From SZUA-584 sp041656035 (lineage in GTDB: Bacteria; Bacillota; Clostridia; Christensenellales; SZUA-584): 64,000 nt of DNA. Each line of letters opens with the position of its first letter. Position 1 is the first letter of the stretch. This document shows positions 6,832 through 15,780 of the stretch, piece after piece. Position numbers and translations under genes: made by a program. The notes under the pieces were generated by a model. The model was not told the origin of the DNA, did not search any database, and saw nothing but the letters and a program-made list of their open reading frames with translations. The stretch is taken from NCBI GenBank assembly GCA_964586785.1, contig CAZPHS010000004.1:59168-123167 (forward strand), written 5' to 3'.

Positions 6832-8487
6832 CTAAGACAAACTCATCACTATTTTATCAATCGACGCGCCGGGCGCAACCATAGGCAGCACCATCTCGTC
6901 CTGGTTGATAACGCAATGTATAAGCGACGGCTCTTTCTTTTCCAGCGCGTTGCACAGCGCTTGCTTGAATTCGCCGGCATCAGCGGCCTTTTGCGCGAAA
7001 TACCCGAAACCTTCCGCAATAGCACAGAAATTAAGCGGCGGCAGGGTGGTTTCGGAATGACGTTTATCAAAGAAAAGCGTCTGCCACTGCCGCACCATGC
7101 CAAGCGCGTTGTTATCGAGCAGTATGGTGACGACAGGCAGGTTATAGCGCATCGTCGTCGCCATTTCATTTAAGTTCATACGGAAGCAGCCGTCCCCCGT
7201 TATATGCAGCACGCGCTTGCCGGGCTCGGCAATCTGCGCGCCTATAGCCGCGCCAAGACCGTAGCCCATGGTTCCAAGCCCGCCGGACGTTATATATTTG
7301 TCGCGCTTTTTGAACGGATAGTACTGCGCTGTCCACATCTGATGCTGCCCGACGTCGGTAGCTATTATCACATCGCCTTTAACGCACTCGCTTATCGTGC
7401 GCATAATGTTCATAGGCAGGTGCTTGCCGGGGATATGCGATTCGTTTTCCTTTTTCCACTCGCTTATGCTTTGCGCCCACTGCGTATGTTTCTTTTGGGG
7501 CATTTCTTTGGTTATGCGGGAAAGAGCGGATTTAATATCTTGTATGATGCTTACATGAACAGGTATGTTTTTGTTGACTTCCGACGCGTCAATATCAATA
7601 TGAACAATCTTTGCGTGCGCGGCGAATTGGCTTGGGTCTCCCGTCACCCTGTCGGAGAAACGCGCGCCCAGAACAATAAGCAAATCGCAGTTTTGCAGCG
7701 CCATATTGCTGGCCTTCGTGCCGTGCATACCTACAAGACCCGTATATAACGGGTGATTTACCGGAAACGTGCCTACGCCCATAAGCGTACACGCGACAGG
7801 CGCGTCAATACGCTCCGCAAGATTATAAAGCTCGTCCGCCGCGCCCGATATAACCACACCTCCGCCGGAGAGTATCGCGGGACGCCGCGCGTTTTGCACC
7901 AGCTCCTTTATGCTCTCAAGCGGTATGTCCGAAAGCCTGCATTGTATGTTAAGCTTGCTTTCCGGCGGTGTGTATTCACACGTCTTGGTAAACGTATCGC
8001 TTGTTATATCAATCAAAACAGGCCCGGGACGCCCGCTTTTCGCAAAAGCGAACGCTTCCCGAAACACATCCGATATCCTTGTTATATCCTTAATCTGATA
8101 GTTATGCTTTGTTATGGGCATTGAAACGCCCATAATATCAACTTCCTGAAAGCTGTCTGTTCCAAGAAGGTTCGCGGGCACGTTGCCGGTGATAGCCACA
8201 ATGGGCACAGAATCCATATAGGCCGTCGCGAGCCCCGTCACAAGGTTTGTCGCTCCGGGACCCGAAGTCGCTATAACAACGCCTACCTTGCCGGTTACGC
8301 GCGCATACCCGTCGGCGGCGTGCGTCGCGCCCTGTTCGTGCGCGGTCTCTATATGCCTTATATTATCGCGTTCGTCATAAAGAGCGTCATAAAGCTTTAT
8401 TACCTTGCCTCCGGGATAACCGAAAACTATATCAACGCCTTCCCTTTTAAGACACTCCATAATAATTTGTACGCCGGTTAATTGCAT
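6832..8487 (-). CDS. ilvB: acetolactate synthase large subunit
   Basis: This is the thiamine-diphosphate catalytic subunit that joins two pyruvates (or pyruvate and 2-oxobutyrate) to form acetohydroxy acids for Val/Leu/Ile synthesis. It has 551 residues from the ATG at 8487, which has an AAGGGGG SD. The N-terminal VFGYPGG, the catalytic Glu region AHEQGATHAADGYAR near residue 50, the FAD/linker domain, and the ThDP-binding GDGCFRMNLNE...LLDNN segment near 440-470 are all present. It is the last gene of ilvN-ilvC-cimA-ilvD-ilvB; its small subunit is the first. The operon is under T-box control. Confidence 0.97.
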   Translation of the reverse strand: MQLTGVQIIMECLKREGVDIVFGYPGGKVIKLYDALYDERDNIRHIETAHEQGATHAADGYARVTGKVGVVIATSGPGATNLVTGLATAYMDSVPIVAITGNVPANLLGTDSFQEVDIMGVSMPITKHNYQIKDITRISDVFREAFAFAKSGRPGPVLIDITSDTFTKTCEYTPPESKLNIQCRLSDIPLESIKELVQNARRPAILSGGGVVISGAADELYNLAERIDAPVACTLMGVGTFPVNHPLYTGLVGMHGTKASNMALQNCDLLIVLGARFSDRVTGDPSQFAAHAKIVHIDIDASEVNKNIPVHVSIIQDIKSALSRITKEMPQKKHTQWAQSISEWKKENESHIPGKHLPMNIMRTISECVKGDVIIATDVGQHQMWTAQYYPFKKRDKYITSGGLGTMGYGLGAAIGAQIAEPGKRVLHITGDGCFRMNLNEMATTMRYNLPVVTILLDNNALGMVRQWQTLFFDKRHSETTLPPLNFCAIAEGFGYFAQKAADAGEFKQALCNALEKKEPSLIHCVINQDEMVLPMVAPGASIDKIVMSLS

Positions 8488-8497
8488 ATAAACCCCC

Positions 8498-10159
8498 TTA
8501 ATTGAGCACGGCGCCTTTATCCGCCGAGGACACGAGCCGCGCATACCTTGACAGCCAGCCGCTTTTTACGCGAAGCTCCCTTTCGGGGAGAGCCGAAAGC
8601 CGTTTTTGTATTTCCTCCCGTTCAACGACAAGCGTCAAACTCCTGTTAGGTATATCAATGCTTATTATATCTCCCTCATTGATAACCGCTATAACGCCGC
8701 CCGCCTGCGCCTCGGGCGATACATGCCCTATGGCGGCGCCTCTCGTTGCCCCGCTAAAGCGCCCGTCGGTGATAAGCGCAACGGTTTTGTCCATACCCAT
8801 ACCCGCGAGGGCGGAAGTGGGAGAAAGCATTTCACGCATTCCGGGTCCTCCCGACGGCCCCTCATATCGTATAACAACAACGTCGCCGTCGTTTATTTTT
8901 TTAGCGTAAATTGCTTTTATTGCATCATCTTCGCTGTCGAACACCCTTGCCGGACCTTTATGCACCATCATCTCCGGCGCGACCGCCGATTGCTTTACAA
9001 CGCTTCCGTCCGGCGCTATGTTGCCGCGCAGAACGGCTATACCGCCTTCGCGCGAGAAAGGATCGCCAACGCTGCGTATAATTGTGCCGTCAAGTATATG
9101 GGCGCCTTTTATGGCCTCGCCTATCGTTGTTCCGGCGACGCATTTCGCGCTGCCGTCGAACAGCCCGTTTTTATAAAGTTCGTTAAGAACGGCGTATACG
9201 CCGCCCGCGCTGTCAAGGTCTGACATATGTACGCGGCTTGCCGGAGCCAGCTTGCATATATTCGGTGTGCGCTTGCTGACCTTATCGGCTAAATCAAGGC
9301 TTAGCGCAATTCCGCATTCATTCGCTATTGCGGGCAGATGCAGCATTGAGTTGGTGGAACAGCCTAACGCCATATCTAGCGCAAGCGCGTTCTCGAAAGC
9401 GGTCTGCGTCATTATATCCAACGGGCGCAGATTGATATCCAGTATTTTCATAAGCTGCATACCCGCCCTTTTCGCGAGGCTTATGCGCGCTCCCGATACC
9501 GCCGCTATGGTGCCGTTGCCTCTAAGCGCCATGCCTATCGCCTCGCACAGGCAGTTCATGCTGTTGGCAGTAAACATACCCGCGCACGAACCGCAGCCCG
9601 GGCACACGCTTTTCTCCAGTTTGAAAAGATTTCCCTCGGTCATTTTACCCGCGCTTAAAGCGCCCACGGCTTCAAAAACCTGCGTTAAGCTTGCGTCGCC
9701 GCCGTCAAGGTCTCTACCCGGAAGCATAGGCCCTCCGCTTACAAAAATAGACGGGCGGTTTAATCTTGCCGCGGCCATAAGCATACCGGGAACTATTTTG
9801 TCACAATTGGGAACAAACGCCACCGCGTCGAAGCCGTGGGCGCTTACCATCGATTCTATCGAGTCGGCTATAAGTTCGCGCGACGCGAGCGAATAACGCA
9901 TACCCTCGTGCCCCATCGCTATTCCGTCGCAAACGCCTATGCTTGGTATCGTAACGGGCGTGCCGCCGGCCATCCTTATGCCGTCCGCCACCGCGCGCGC
10001 AATAGTGTCAAGATGTATATGTCCCGGCACTATATCGCTTTTCGCGTTTACTATAGCAACAAGAGGGCGTTCAAGCTCCTCTTTGGTATATCCCATAGAA
10101 TAAAATAACGACCTGTGCGGCGCTCTGTCCGCACCCTTTTTTACGCTGTCGCTTATCAT
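8498..10159 (-). CDS. ilvD: dihydroxy-acid dehydratase
   Basis: IlvD dehydrates 2,3-dihydroxy-isovalerate and -methylvalerate to the 2-oxo acids that precede Val/Leu and Ile. It has 553 residues, the usual length. The Fe-S ligands are seen in the NCDKIVPGM segment near residue 118 and in CPGCGSCAGM near 189. The C-terminal half carries the GGPGMREML and TDGRFSG motifs of the family. A GGAGG SD precedes the ATG. The gene is 10 nt upstream of the ilvB start and 30 nt downstream of cimA. Confidence 0.97.
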   Translation of the reverse strand: MISDSVKKGADRAPHRSLFYSMGYTKEELERPLVAIVNAKSDIVPGHIHLDTIARAVADGIRMAGGTPVTIPSIGVCDGIAMGHEGMRYSLASRELIADSIESMVSAHGFDAVAFVPNCDKIVPGMLMAAARLNRPSIFVSGGPMLPGRDLDGGDASLTQVFEAVGALSAGKMTEGNLFKLEKSVCPGCGSCAGMFTANSMNCLCEAIGMALRGNGTIAAVSGARISLAKRAGMQLMKILDINLRPLDIMTQTAFENALALDMALGCSTNSMLHLPAIANECGIALSLDLADKVSKRTPNICKLAPASRVHMSDLDSAGGVYAVLNELYKNGLFDGSAKCVAGTTIGEAIKGAHILDGTIIRSVGDPFSREGGIAVLRGNIAPDGSVVKQSAVAPEMMVHKGPARVFDSEDDAIKAIYAKKINDGDVVVIRYEGPSGGPGMREMLSPTSALAGMGMDKTVALITDGRFSGATRGAAIGHVSPEAQAGGVIAVINEGDIISIDIPNRSLTLVVEREEIQKRLSALPERELRVKSGWLSRYARLVSSADKGAVLN

Positions 10160-10189
10160 GCGTTTACACCTCCAAAATTTTTGCCGGCC

Positions 10190-11779
10190 TTAAGCGTTTA
10201 TACCTTCGCTTTTAGCTCTTGTTCCGTTGTTTATAAGCACATGGTCTATAGAGTCTATAAGCGCTAAAAGGCTTGCTTCTATAACGTCTGTGGAAACGCC
10301 CATTGTACGCCAGTAAGAACTCCCGTCGCTCGATTCTATAACCACGCGAACCTTAGCCGCCGTAGCCGCGTCGGTATTGAGCACGCGCACTTTATAGTCG
10401 GTCAGCGTCACTTCTTTTAAAGCGGGGAAGAAGACGCCGAGCGCCTCTCTTAACGCTTTATCAAGCGCGTTGACGGGACCGTTTCCTTCCGCGGCCGCCA
10501 TGCGCGTTTCTCCGTCCACATGCACCTTAACAACGGCGTACGCCCCGAATGTATTCTCATGGGTCGGCTCGTCGCTGACTTTAAAGTGCACAAGCGAAAA
10601 CTTTGGCTTGCGCAGCCCAAGCTCCTTTAATACAAACAATTTAAAACTGGATTCGGCGCCTTCGTAACTTAAGCCCTCGCTTTCAAGCTCTTTTAGCGTC
10701 GCCATCATTTTCCCGACACGCTGTTTATCCGCCGCAAGCTCCGGAAACTCCTCTTTAAGCTTCTCCGCCAGAGCGCTTTTGCCCGCGACCTCCGAAATAA
10801 GATACTCCCGGCTGTTGCCTACAACGGACGGGTCTATATGCTCAAAAGAACCGGCGGCTTTGCGCAGCCCGTCTATATGCATACCGCCCTTGTGCGCGAA
10901 AGCGTTGCGTCCCACATACGGCAGCGTTTCATCAAAAGCGAGATTCGTTATCTCAGCCGCCTCACGCGAAACCGAATAAAGCCTTTTTATATTATCGCCT
11001 ATACAGTCGCAGCCAAGCTTTAACTGAAGGTTTGGTATTATTGATGATAAACGCGCGTTTCCGCAGCGTTCGCCGTATCCTAAAAGCGTACCCTGTACAT
11101 GATCTGCGCCCAGCCTCACGCTGATTATTGTGTTGGCGACAGCCAGTTCCGTGTCGTTATGAACGTGTATGCCGAGTTTTTTATCGACGGCATCTAAAGA
11201 CGCTTTTACCGCAATTTCCACCTCGTGCGGCATAGCCCCGCCGTTGGTCTCGCACAGCACTATGGTATCCGCGCCCGCCCGGCAAGCGGTTTTTAACACC
11301 TCAAGCGCATATTTTGGGTTTGCTTTATATCCGTCAAAAAAATGCTCCGCGTCAAAAATAACCTCTTTGCCTTTTTCTTTTAAATATTTGAGCGTATCAA
11401 AAATCATGCTCAAATTCTCTTCGAGCGTCGTGCCTAAAACCTCCGTCGCGTGAAGGTCCCACGCTTTGCCGAAAACGGCGACCGCTTCTGTTCCCGCGTC
11501 CATAAGGGCGCGCACGCCCGCGTCCAGTGTCACGTCCGCGTTTTTACGCCTGGTGCTGCCAAAGGCGGTAAGCCTTGCGTGTTTCAGCGGAACTTTAACC
11601 GCTTCCTCAAAGAACCGGCGCTCTTTTGGATTAGAGGCGGGATTGCCCGCCTCAATATAATCAATTCCAAGTCCGTCCAGCAGCGTCAGCATCTTTAATT
11701 TGTCGGTAAGCGAATAATTGATGCCCCGTGCCTGCGCGCCGTCGCGCAGCGACGAATCAAAAATCTCAATCTTTCTCAT
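10190..11779 (-). CDS. cimA: (R)-citramalate synthase
   Basis: CimA condenses pyruvate and acetyl-CoA to citramalate, the threonine-independent entry to isoleucine. The protein has 529 residues. The N-terminal DSSLRDGAQARGINYSLTDK is the CimA-type (not LeuA-type) version of the HMGL-like TIM barrel. HVHNDTELAVANT supplies metal-binding His residues, and residues about 395-520 form the LeuA-type allosteric domain where Ile feedback usually acts. It lies between ilvC and ilvD with a GGAG SD. Its presence here suggests that 2-oxobutyrate is made from citramalate; leuCD-type isomerase and leuB genes are not in this window. Confidence 0.94.
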   Translation of the reverse strand: MRKIEIFDSSLRDGAQARGINYSLTDKLKMLTLLDGLGIDYIEAGNPASNPKERRFFEEAVKVPLKHARLTAFGSTRRKNADVTLDAGVRALMDAGTEAVAVFGKAWDLHATEVLGTTLEENLSMIFDTLKYLKEKGKEVIFDAEHFFDGYKANPKYALEVLKTACRAGADTIVLCETNGGAMPHEVEIAVKASLDAVDKKLGIHVHNDTELAVANTIISVRLGADHVQGTLLGYGERCGNARLSSIIPNLQLKLGCDCIGDNIKRLYSVSREAAEITNLAFDETLPYVGRNAFAHKGGMHIDGLRKAAGSFEHIDPSVVGNSREYLISEVAGKSALAEKLKEEFPELAADKQRVGKMMATLKELESEGLSYEGAESSFKLFVLKELGLRKPKFSLVHFKVSDEPTHENTFGAYAVVKVHVDGETRMAAAEGNGPVNALDKALREALGVFFPALKEVTLTDYKVRVLNTDAATAAKVRVVIESSDGSSYWRTMGVSTDVIEASLLALIDSIDHVLINNGTRAKSEGINA

Positions 11780-11806
11780 TTTGACTCCGTTTTTTAAAAA
11801 AACTTT

Positions 11807-12808
11807 TTAATATTCGGGCTCTTCCTGCCATGGCATCATTTTACGCAACTCTTTGCCCACTTTCTCTACAAGCAAATTCTGCTCTATGCGGCGCCTTGCG
11901 GAAAACGCGGGGCGTCCCGCCTTGTTTTCGGCAATCCAGCGGCTCGCAAATTCGCCCTCCTGTACCTCCCGCAGCACCTTTTTCATCTCTTTTCTTGTTT
12001 CGTCGGTTATTATACGGCGGCCTACAGTATAATCGCCGTATTCCGCGGTATCGCTTATAGAATAGCGCATGTATGAAAGCCCGCCTTTGTTTACCATGTC
12101 TATAATAAGCTTCATTTCGTGCAGACACTCAAAGTACGCGCTTTCGGGTTCGTAACCGGCTTCCACGAGCGTGTCAAAGCCCGCCTTCATAAGCTCGCAT
12201 ACGCCGCCGCAAAGCACCGCCTGCTCGCCGAATAAATCGGTTTCCGTTTCCTCGCGGAACGTGGTGGCAAGTATACCCGCTCTCGCGCCGCCTATGGCTT
12301 CGGCATATGCAAGGCCGACCTGCAATGTATCTCCGGCGGGGTCCTGCTCAACCGCTATAAGGCACGGGACTCCCTTACCCGCCTGGTATTCGGAACGCAC
12401 GGTGTGTCCGGGGCCTTTAGGCGCAACCATGAACACCCCGACACCCGCCGGCGGTTTGATTTGTCCGTAGTGAATATTAAACCCGTGGGCGAACATTAAA
12501 TAATTGCCCGGCTTAAGATTTGGCTTTATTGACCGCTCGTAAATAACGGGCTGCAAATCGTCGGGAACCAAAATTACAATAACATCCGCCTGCTTTGAAG
12601 CCTCGTCCGCCGTCGTAACCTTAAGGCCCGCTTCCTGCGCTCTCGCCCACGCTTTAGAGCCCTCAGCCTCGGCGACAATAACCTTCATGCCCGATTCTTT
12701 CAGGTTAAGCGCGTGCGCGTGCCCCTGGCTGCCGTATCCGATAATCGCTATAGTCTTATCGGCCAGGTACTTTTTGTCACAATCCGATTGATAATATAAC
12801 TTTGCCAT
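11807..12808 (-). CDS. ilvC: ketol-acid reductoisomerase
   Basis: This is the class I (short) NAD(P)H- and Mg-dependent isomeroreductase of Val/Leu/Ile synthesis, 333 residues. The Rossmann motif GYGSQGHAHALNL is at about 25-37, and the acidic metal-binding helix includes DLFGEQAVLCGG. The C-terminal knotted domain ends in KMMPWQ. An AAGGAG SD lies upstream of the ATG. It is the second gene of the ilv operon. Confidence 0.97.
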   Translation of the reverse strand: MAKLYYQSDCDKKYLADKTIAIIGYGSQGHAHALNLKESGMKVIVAEAEGSKAWARAQEAGLKVTTADEASKQADVIVILVPDDLQPVIYERSIKPNLKPGNYLMFAHGFNIHYGQIKPPAGVGVFMVAPKGPGHTVRSEYQAGKGVPCLIAVEQDPAGDTLQVGLAYAEAIGGARAGILATTFREETETDLFGEQAVLCGGVCELMKAGFDTLVEAGYEPESAYFECLHEMKLIIDMVNKGGLSYMRYSISDTAEYGDYTVGRRIITDETRKEMKKVLREVQEGEFASRWIAENKAGRPAFSARRRIEQNLLVEKVGKELRKMMPWQEEPEY

Positions 12809-12849
12809 TTTCTATTTCTCCTTAGATTTATAAATTAATACTTCCGTAT

Positions 12850-13374
12850 TTAAATCTTTTGCATAGCCGCCTTGCGGCTGTTGTAAAGCTGCGCGTCGCC
12901 GCTTTCAAGAGCAACCATTCCCGTGCGGGCAAGCTCTATTATGTAATACTTTTTAAGCATTGCCACGCTTTCGTTTATATGGTCTATGCGGCCGGTCAGC
13001 TGAACGGTTACGGATTCTTCGCCTATATCGAGCACTACTCCCTTGCATTTTTCGATATCTTTCATAAGCTCTTTTTTGGCGGCGCCCCTCGTGCCGATTT
13101 TGATAAGCGCGATTTCCCTGAAAATACCGCCGTCCGCCGGAATTTCTTTTATGGCTTTAACGTCAAGCAGCTTGTCAAACTGTTTGACGACCTGCTCTAT
13201 TACCGAATCATCGGCATACATAACTATTGTTATTCTTGAAAGCGCCGTATTGCTCGTGACGCCAACCGTTAAACTCTCAATATTAAAGCCCCGCCGGCTT
13301 ATAACTCCGGATACCCGCGAAAGCACCCCCGGCTGATTTGAAACGATAAATGAAATAACGCGCTCCTGCTGCAT
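12850..13374 (-). CDS. ilvN: acetolactate synthase small (regulatory) subunit
   Basis: This 174-residue protein activates IlvB and confers valine feedback inhibition. The N-terminal ACT domain (about residues 4-75, with NQPGVLSRVSGVISRRGFNI) and the C-terminal ALS_ss domain with the QLTGRIDHI segment are both present. It is the first gene after the T-box leader, with an AAAGGAT SD. Encoding the small subunit first and the large subunit last, five genes apart, is less common than ilvBN adjacency. Confidence 0.95.
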   Translation of the reverse strand: MQQERVISFIVSNQPGVLSRVSGVISRRGFNIESLTVGVTSNTALSRITIVMYADDSVIEQVVKQFDKLLDVKAIKEIPADGGIFREIALIKIGTRGAAKKELMKDIEKCKGVVLDIGEESVTVQLTGRIDHINESVAMLKKYYIIELARTGMVALESGDAQLYNSRKAAMQKI

Positions 13375-13421
13375 AATGCTCTATCCTTTCTGCGCTTTGT
13401 TTTGTTAAAGCCTGCCAATAT

Positions 13422-13687
13422 AAAAAAGCCGCATACTCCTTCGAATAAAATGAAGAGACGCAGCTGTTTCTTACAACTTCGCGGTACCACTCAACTTGTC
13501 TTTTTGCAAAGACCGCTTTAAGGCTCTGTCAAGCCCATCATCTTTAACGGAATTACCCGGCCATGTCTACTTTGTTCGACACGCGGCTCCGGAGGGATTC
13601 GCATGATACCGCGCCGCCGGCTCGCACCAACCGCAGGCTCTCTTAAAGCGCTTTGTACCCCGCCTGTCTCCATCTGCACCTTTATTA
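13422..13687 (-). promoter_or_regulatory. T-box riboswitch of the ilv operon, specifier probably AUC (Ile)
   Basis: The leader carries the T-box TGAGTGGTACCGCG (13479-13493 region), which pairs with the tRNA acceptor end, and a terminator at 13422-13465 ending in six T. Stem I shows the AGAGAG-type terminal loop. Its specifier side reads GAAUC-CCUC opposite GGGGUA, so AUC (Ile) fits best, with the CCUC paired to GGGG. A CUC (Leu) three bases on is the alternative. Uncharged tRNA would stabilise the antiterminator and switch on ilvN-ilvC-cimA-ilvD-ilvB. Confidence 0.9.
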
Positions 13688-13693
13688 CACCCG

Positions 13694-13722
13694 ATATTAA
13701 CAAACTAAATCGGCTTTGTCAA
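13694..13722 (-). promoter_or_regulatory. sigma-A promoter of the ilv operon
   Basis: The -35 is a consensus TTGACA (13717-13722), the spacer 17 nt and the -10 TAATAT (13694-13699). The start point would be near 13687, just before T-box stem I. Confidence 0.88.
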
Positions 13723-13750
13723 CAAAATAATTGCAATATACATACAATTG

Positions 13751-15445
13751 TCACAATAACGTATCGAAAAACCCCCGCAGGCATTCTATCTGTTTTTTTG
13801 CCGTCCGCTCTTTCGGCGCGCAGGACGCGATATAAATTTTTATTTTCGGTTCCGTACCCGACGGACGCACGCATACCCACGCGCCGCCCTTAAGTATATA
13901 TTTTATAGCGTTTGTCCGGGGCATATCAATCTGAGTTTTTGTGCCGTCGGCGGCAATACTTATGCCGCTTTGATAGTCCTCTTTATAAGCGACGCTTATC
14001 CCGCCTATGCTTTCATAATTTTTTTCCCTTAGAGCGGACATAATAGAAAGCATTTTCTCCATTCCGTCTATGCCCGCGAATTCGACGTTTTTTACTTCCT
14101 CCAAATAATAACCGTAACGGGCGTATAGCTCATCGAGCACTTCAAGCAGCCCCTTGCCCTTATCTTTATAATGCTGCGCCGCCTTGCAAAATAAAAGCGA
14201 GGCTAAAACGCCGTCCTTATCGCGCGAACCGTTCCCCGCGAGAAAGCCGCAGCTTTCCTCAAAGCCGAAAACAAACTCGTTTTCCGTCCCTTCGCTGCGG
14301 GCTATAAGCTCTGAAATAAATCGAAAGCCGGTTAAAACCGTATGACATTTAACGCCGTAATCCCGCGCTATGGCGTCCGCAAGGTTAGACGAAACAAAAG
14401 ATTTCACAATAAAATCCGTAGGCAGCAAACGCTTACGCCGTTTTCTTTCTTCCAGCAGATACGCTATAAGAATGCATCCTATGCTATTGCCCGTCAGCAT
14501 ACGGTATTCCCCGCTGTTTTCGCGCACAGCCGCGCCCATTCTGTCCGCGTCGGGGTCGGTGCCTATAACTATATCGGCCTTTATATTTTTCGCCAATTCG
14601 ACGGCCATCCGCATTGCCAACGCATCCTCGGGGTTGGGCGATTTTACCGTGGGGAAATCGCCGTCCGGCTCGCTCTGCTCTGAAACGATATGAAGGTTTC
14701 GTATGCCCGCGGCGGGCAGAACCCTTTTAACCAAGCGCAGCCCCGAACCGTGAAGCGGGGTGTACACCACCTTTAAGTCTGCCGCTTCATCGCTTCCGCA
14801 CAGCAAGATTAGGTTCTCGCAATAGCTCGCGTCCACCTCTTCGCCTATTTCCTCTATAATCCCCTTTGCTACGCCGTCCTCAAACGCCATACGCTTTATT
14901 CCGCTAAAAACGTTTGCCGATTGTATGTGCTCCATAACCTTAAGGCTGTCTTGAGGGTTAAGCTGGCCGCCGTATGCGGCGTAAACCTTATAGCCGTTGT
15001 AATCCTTGGGGTTGTGGCTTGCCGTTATAACAACGCCGCCGGAAGCCTTAAGATGCCTCACCGCAAAAGAAAGCTCCGGCACGCCGGTAAGCTCTTTAAA
15101 TATATACGTTTTTATACCGTTCCCCGCGAATATACACGCGGCTTCTTTGGCAAATTCCCTCGAGTAATTGCGGGAATCATACGCTATAACCATGCCTCCC
15201 CGCTCTTTTCCCCGCGACTTTAAAAACTGCGCGAGCCCCTGCGTCGCCCTGCCCACCGTATAGCGGTTCATTCGTGTTGTGCCCGCTCCTATCAAACCGC
15301 GCAGCCCCGCCGTACCGAAAGGCATATCCTGCAAAAAGCGCTCTTTTATCTGCGCGTCGTCGTCTTTAATGCTGTTTAATTCGTCACGCAAATCATCTCC
15401 CCGCGCCATATCCAGCCATTCTTTGTATGTTTCCCTGTAAGACAT
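13751..15445 (-). CDS. phosphoglucomutase/phosphomannomutase
   Basis: This alpha-D-phosphohexomutase interconverts glucose-1-P and glucose-6-P (or the mannose phosphates). It has 564 residues from the ATG at 15445, which has a GGAG SD; the upstream in-frame ATG at 15460 has none. The phosphoserine loop TASHNPKDYNGYK is at about 140-152, the metal loop GTDPDADR near 295, the sugar-binding GFEES near 395 and the phosphate-binding RPSGTEPK near the C-terminus. The length fits the PgcA-type branch. It is monocistronic; the ilv promoter begins about 30 nt after its stop. Confidence 0.95.
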   Translation of the reverse strand: MSYRETYKEWLDMARGDDLRDELNSIKDDDAQIKERFLQDMPFGTAGLRGLIGAGTTRMNRYTVGRATQGLAQFLKSRGKERGGMVIAYDSRNYSREFAKEAACIFAGNGIKTYIFKELTGVPELSFAVRHLKASGGVVITASHNPKDYNGYKVYAAYGGQLNPQDSLKVMEHIQSANVFSGIKRMAFEDGVAKGIIEEIGEEVDASYCENLILLCGSDEAADLKVVYTPLHGSGLRLVKRVLPAAGIRNLHIVSEQSEPDGDFPTVKSPNPEDALAMRMAVELAKNIKADIVIGTDPDADRMGAAVRENSGEYRMLTGNSIGCILIAYLLEERKRRKRLLPTDFIVKSFVSSNLADAIARDYGVKCHTVLTGFRFISELIARSEGTENEFVFGFEESCGFLAGNGSRDKDGVLASLLFCKAAQHYKDKGKGLLEVLDELYARYGYYLEEVKNVEFAGIDGMEKMLSIMSALREKNYESIGGISVAYKEDYQSGISIAADGTKTQIDMPRTNAIKYILKGGAWVCVRPSGTEPKIKIYIASCAPKERTAKKQIECLRGFFDTLL

Positions 15446-15707
15446 AAATACTCCTATCAATTAATCTCTATTGTATTTTCTGCCACAATTTCGCGTATCC
15501 GTCAAGCGTTATTATTTATATTTATATTTTACGAGCGCTTAAGCCCCGCAAAAACAATACCGCGTTGTGCTTAAATTAAGTATACACCATTTTATTTATA
15601 CCCTTTTTTTTGGTGACTAATAAGCGTACTGCACTGTTATTTTGTTTTGAGAGGAATATTGCTTATCTGTATATGTCAAAATATTATAACATATTTACAG
15701 TATATAC

Positions 15708-15736
15708 TTGCACTAATATATTTTTATGTATATAAT
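15708..15736 (+). promoter_or_regulatory. sigma-A promoter of the secreted protease gene
   Basis: The -35 is TTGCAC (15708-15713), the spacer 17 nt and the -10 a consensus TATAAT (15731-15736). The SD GGAGGAG lies just before the ATG at 15781. The remainder of the 335-base gap is AT-rich; an AAATAT/ATATTT inverted repeat lies upstream of the -35. Confidence 0.8.
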
Positions 15737-15780
15737 CTCATTGTTGTACAAATTACCAATTTAATTTCCGGAGGAGAAAA

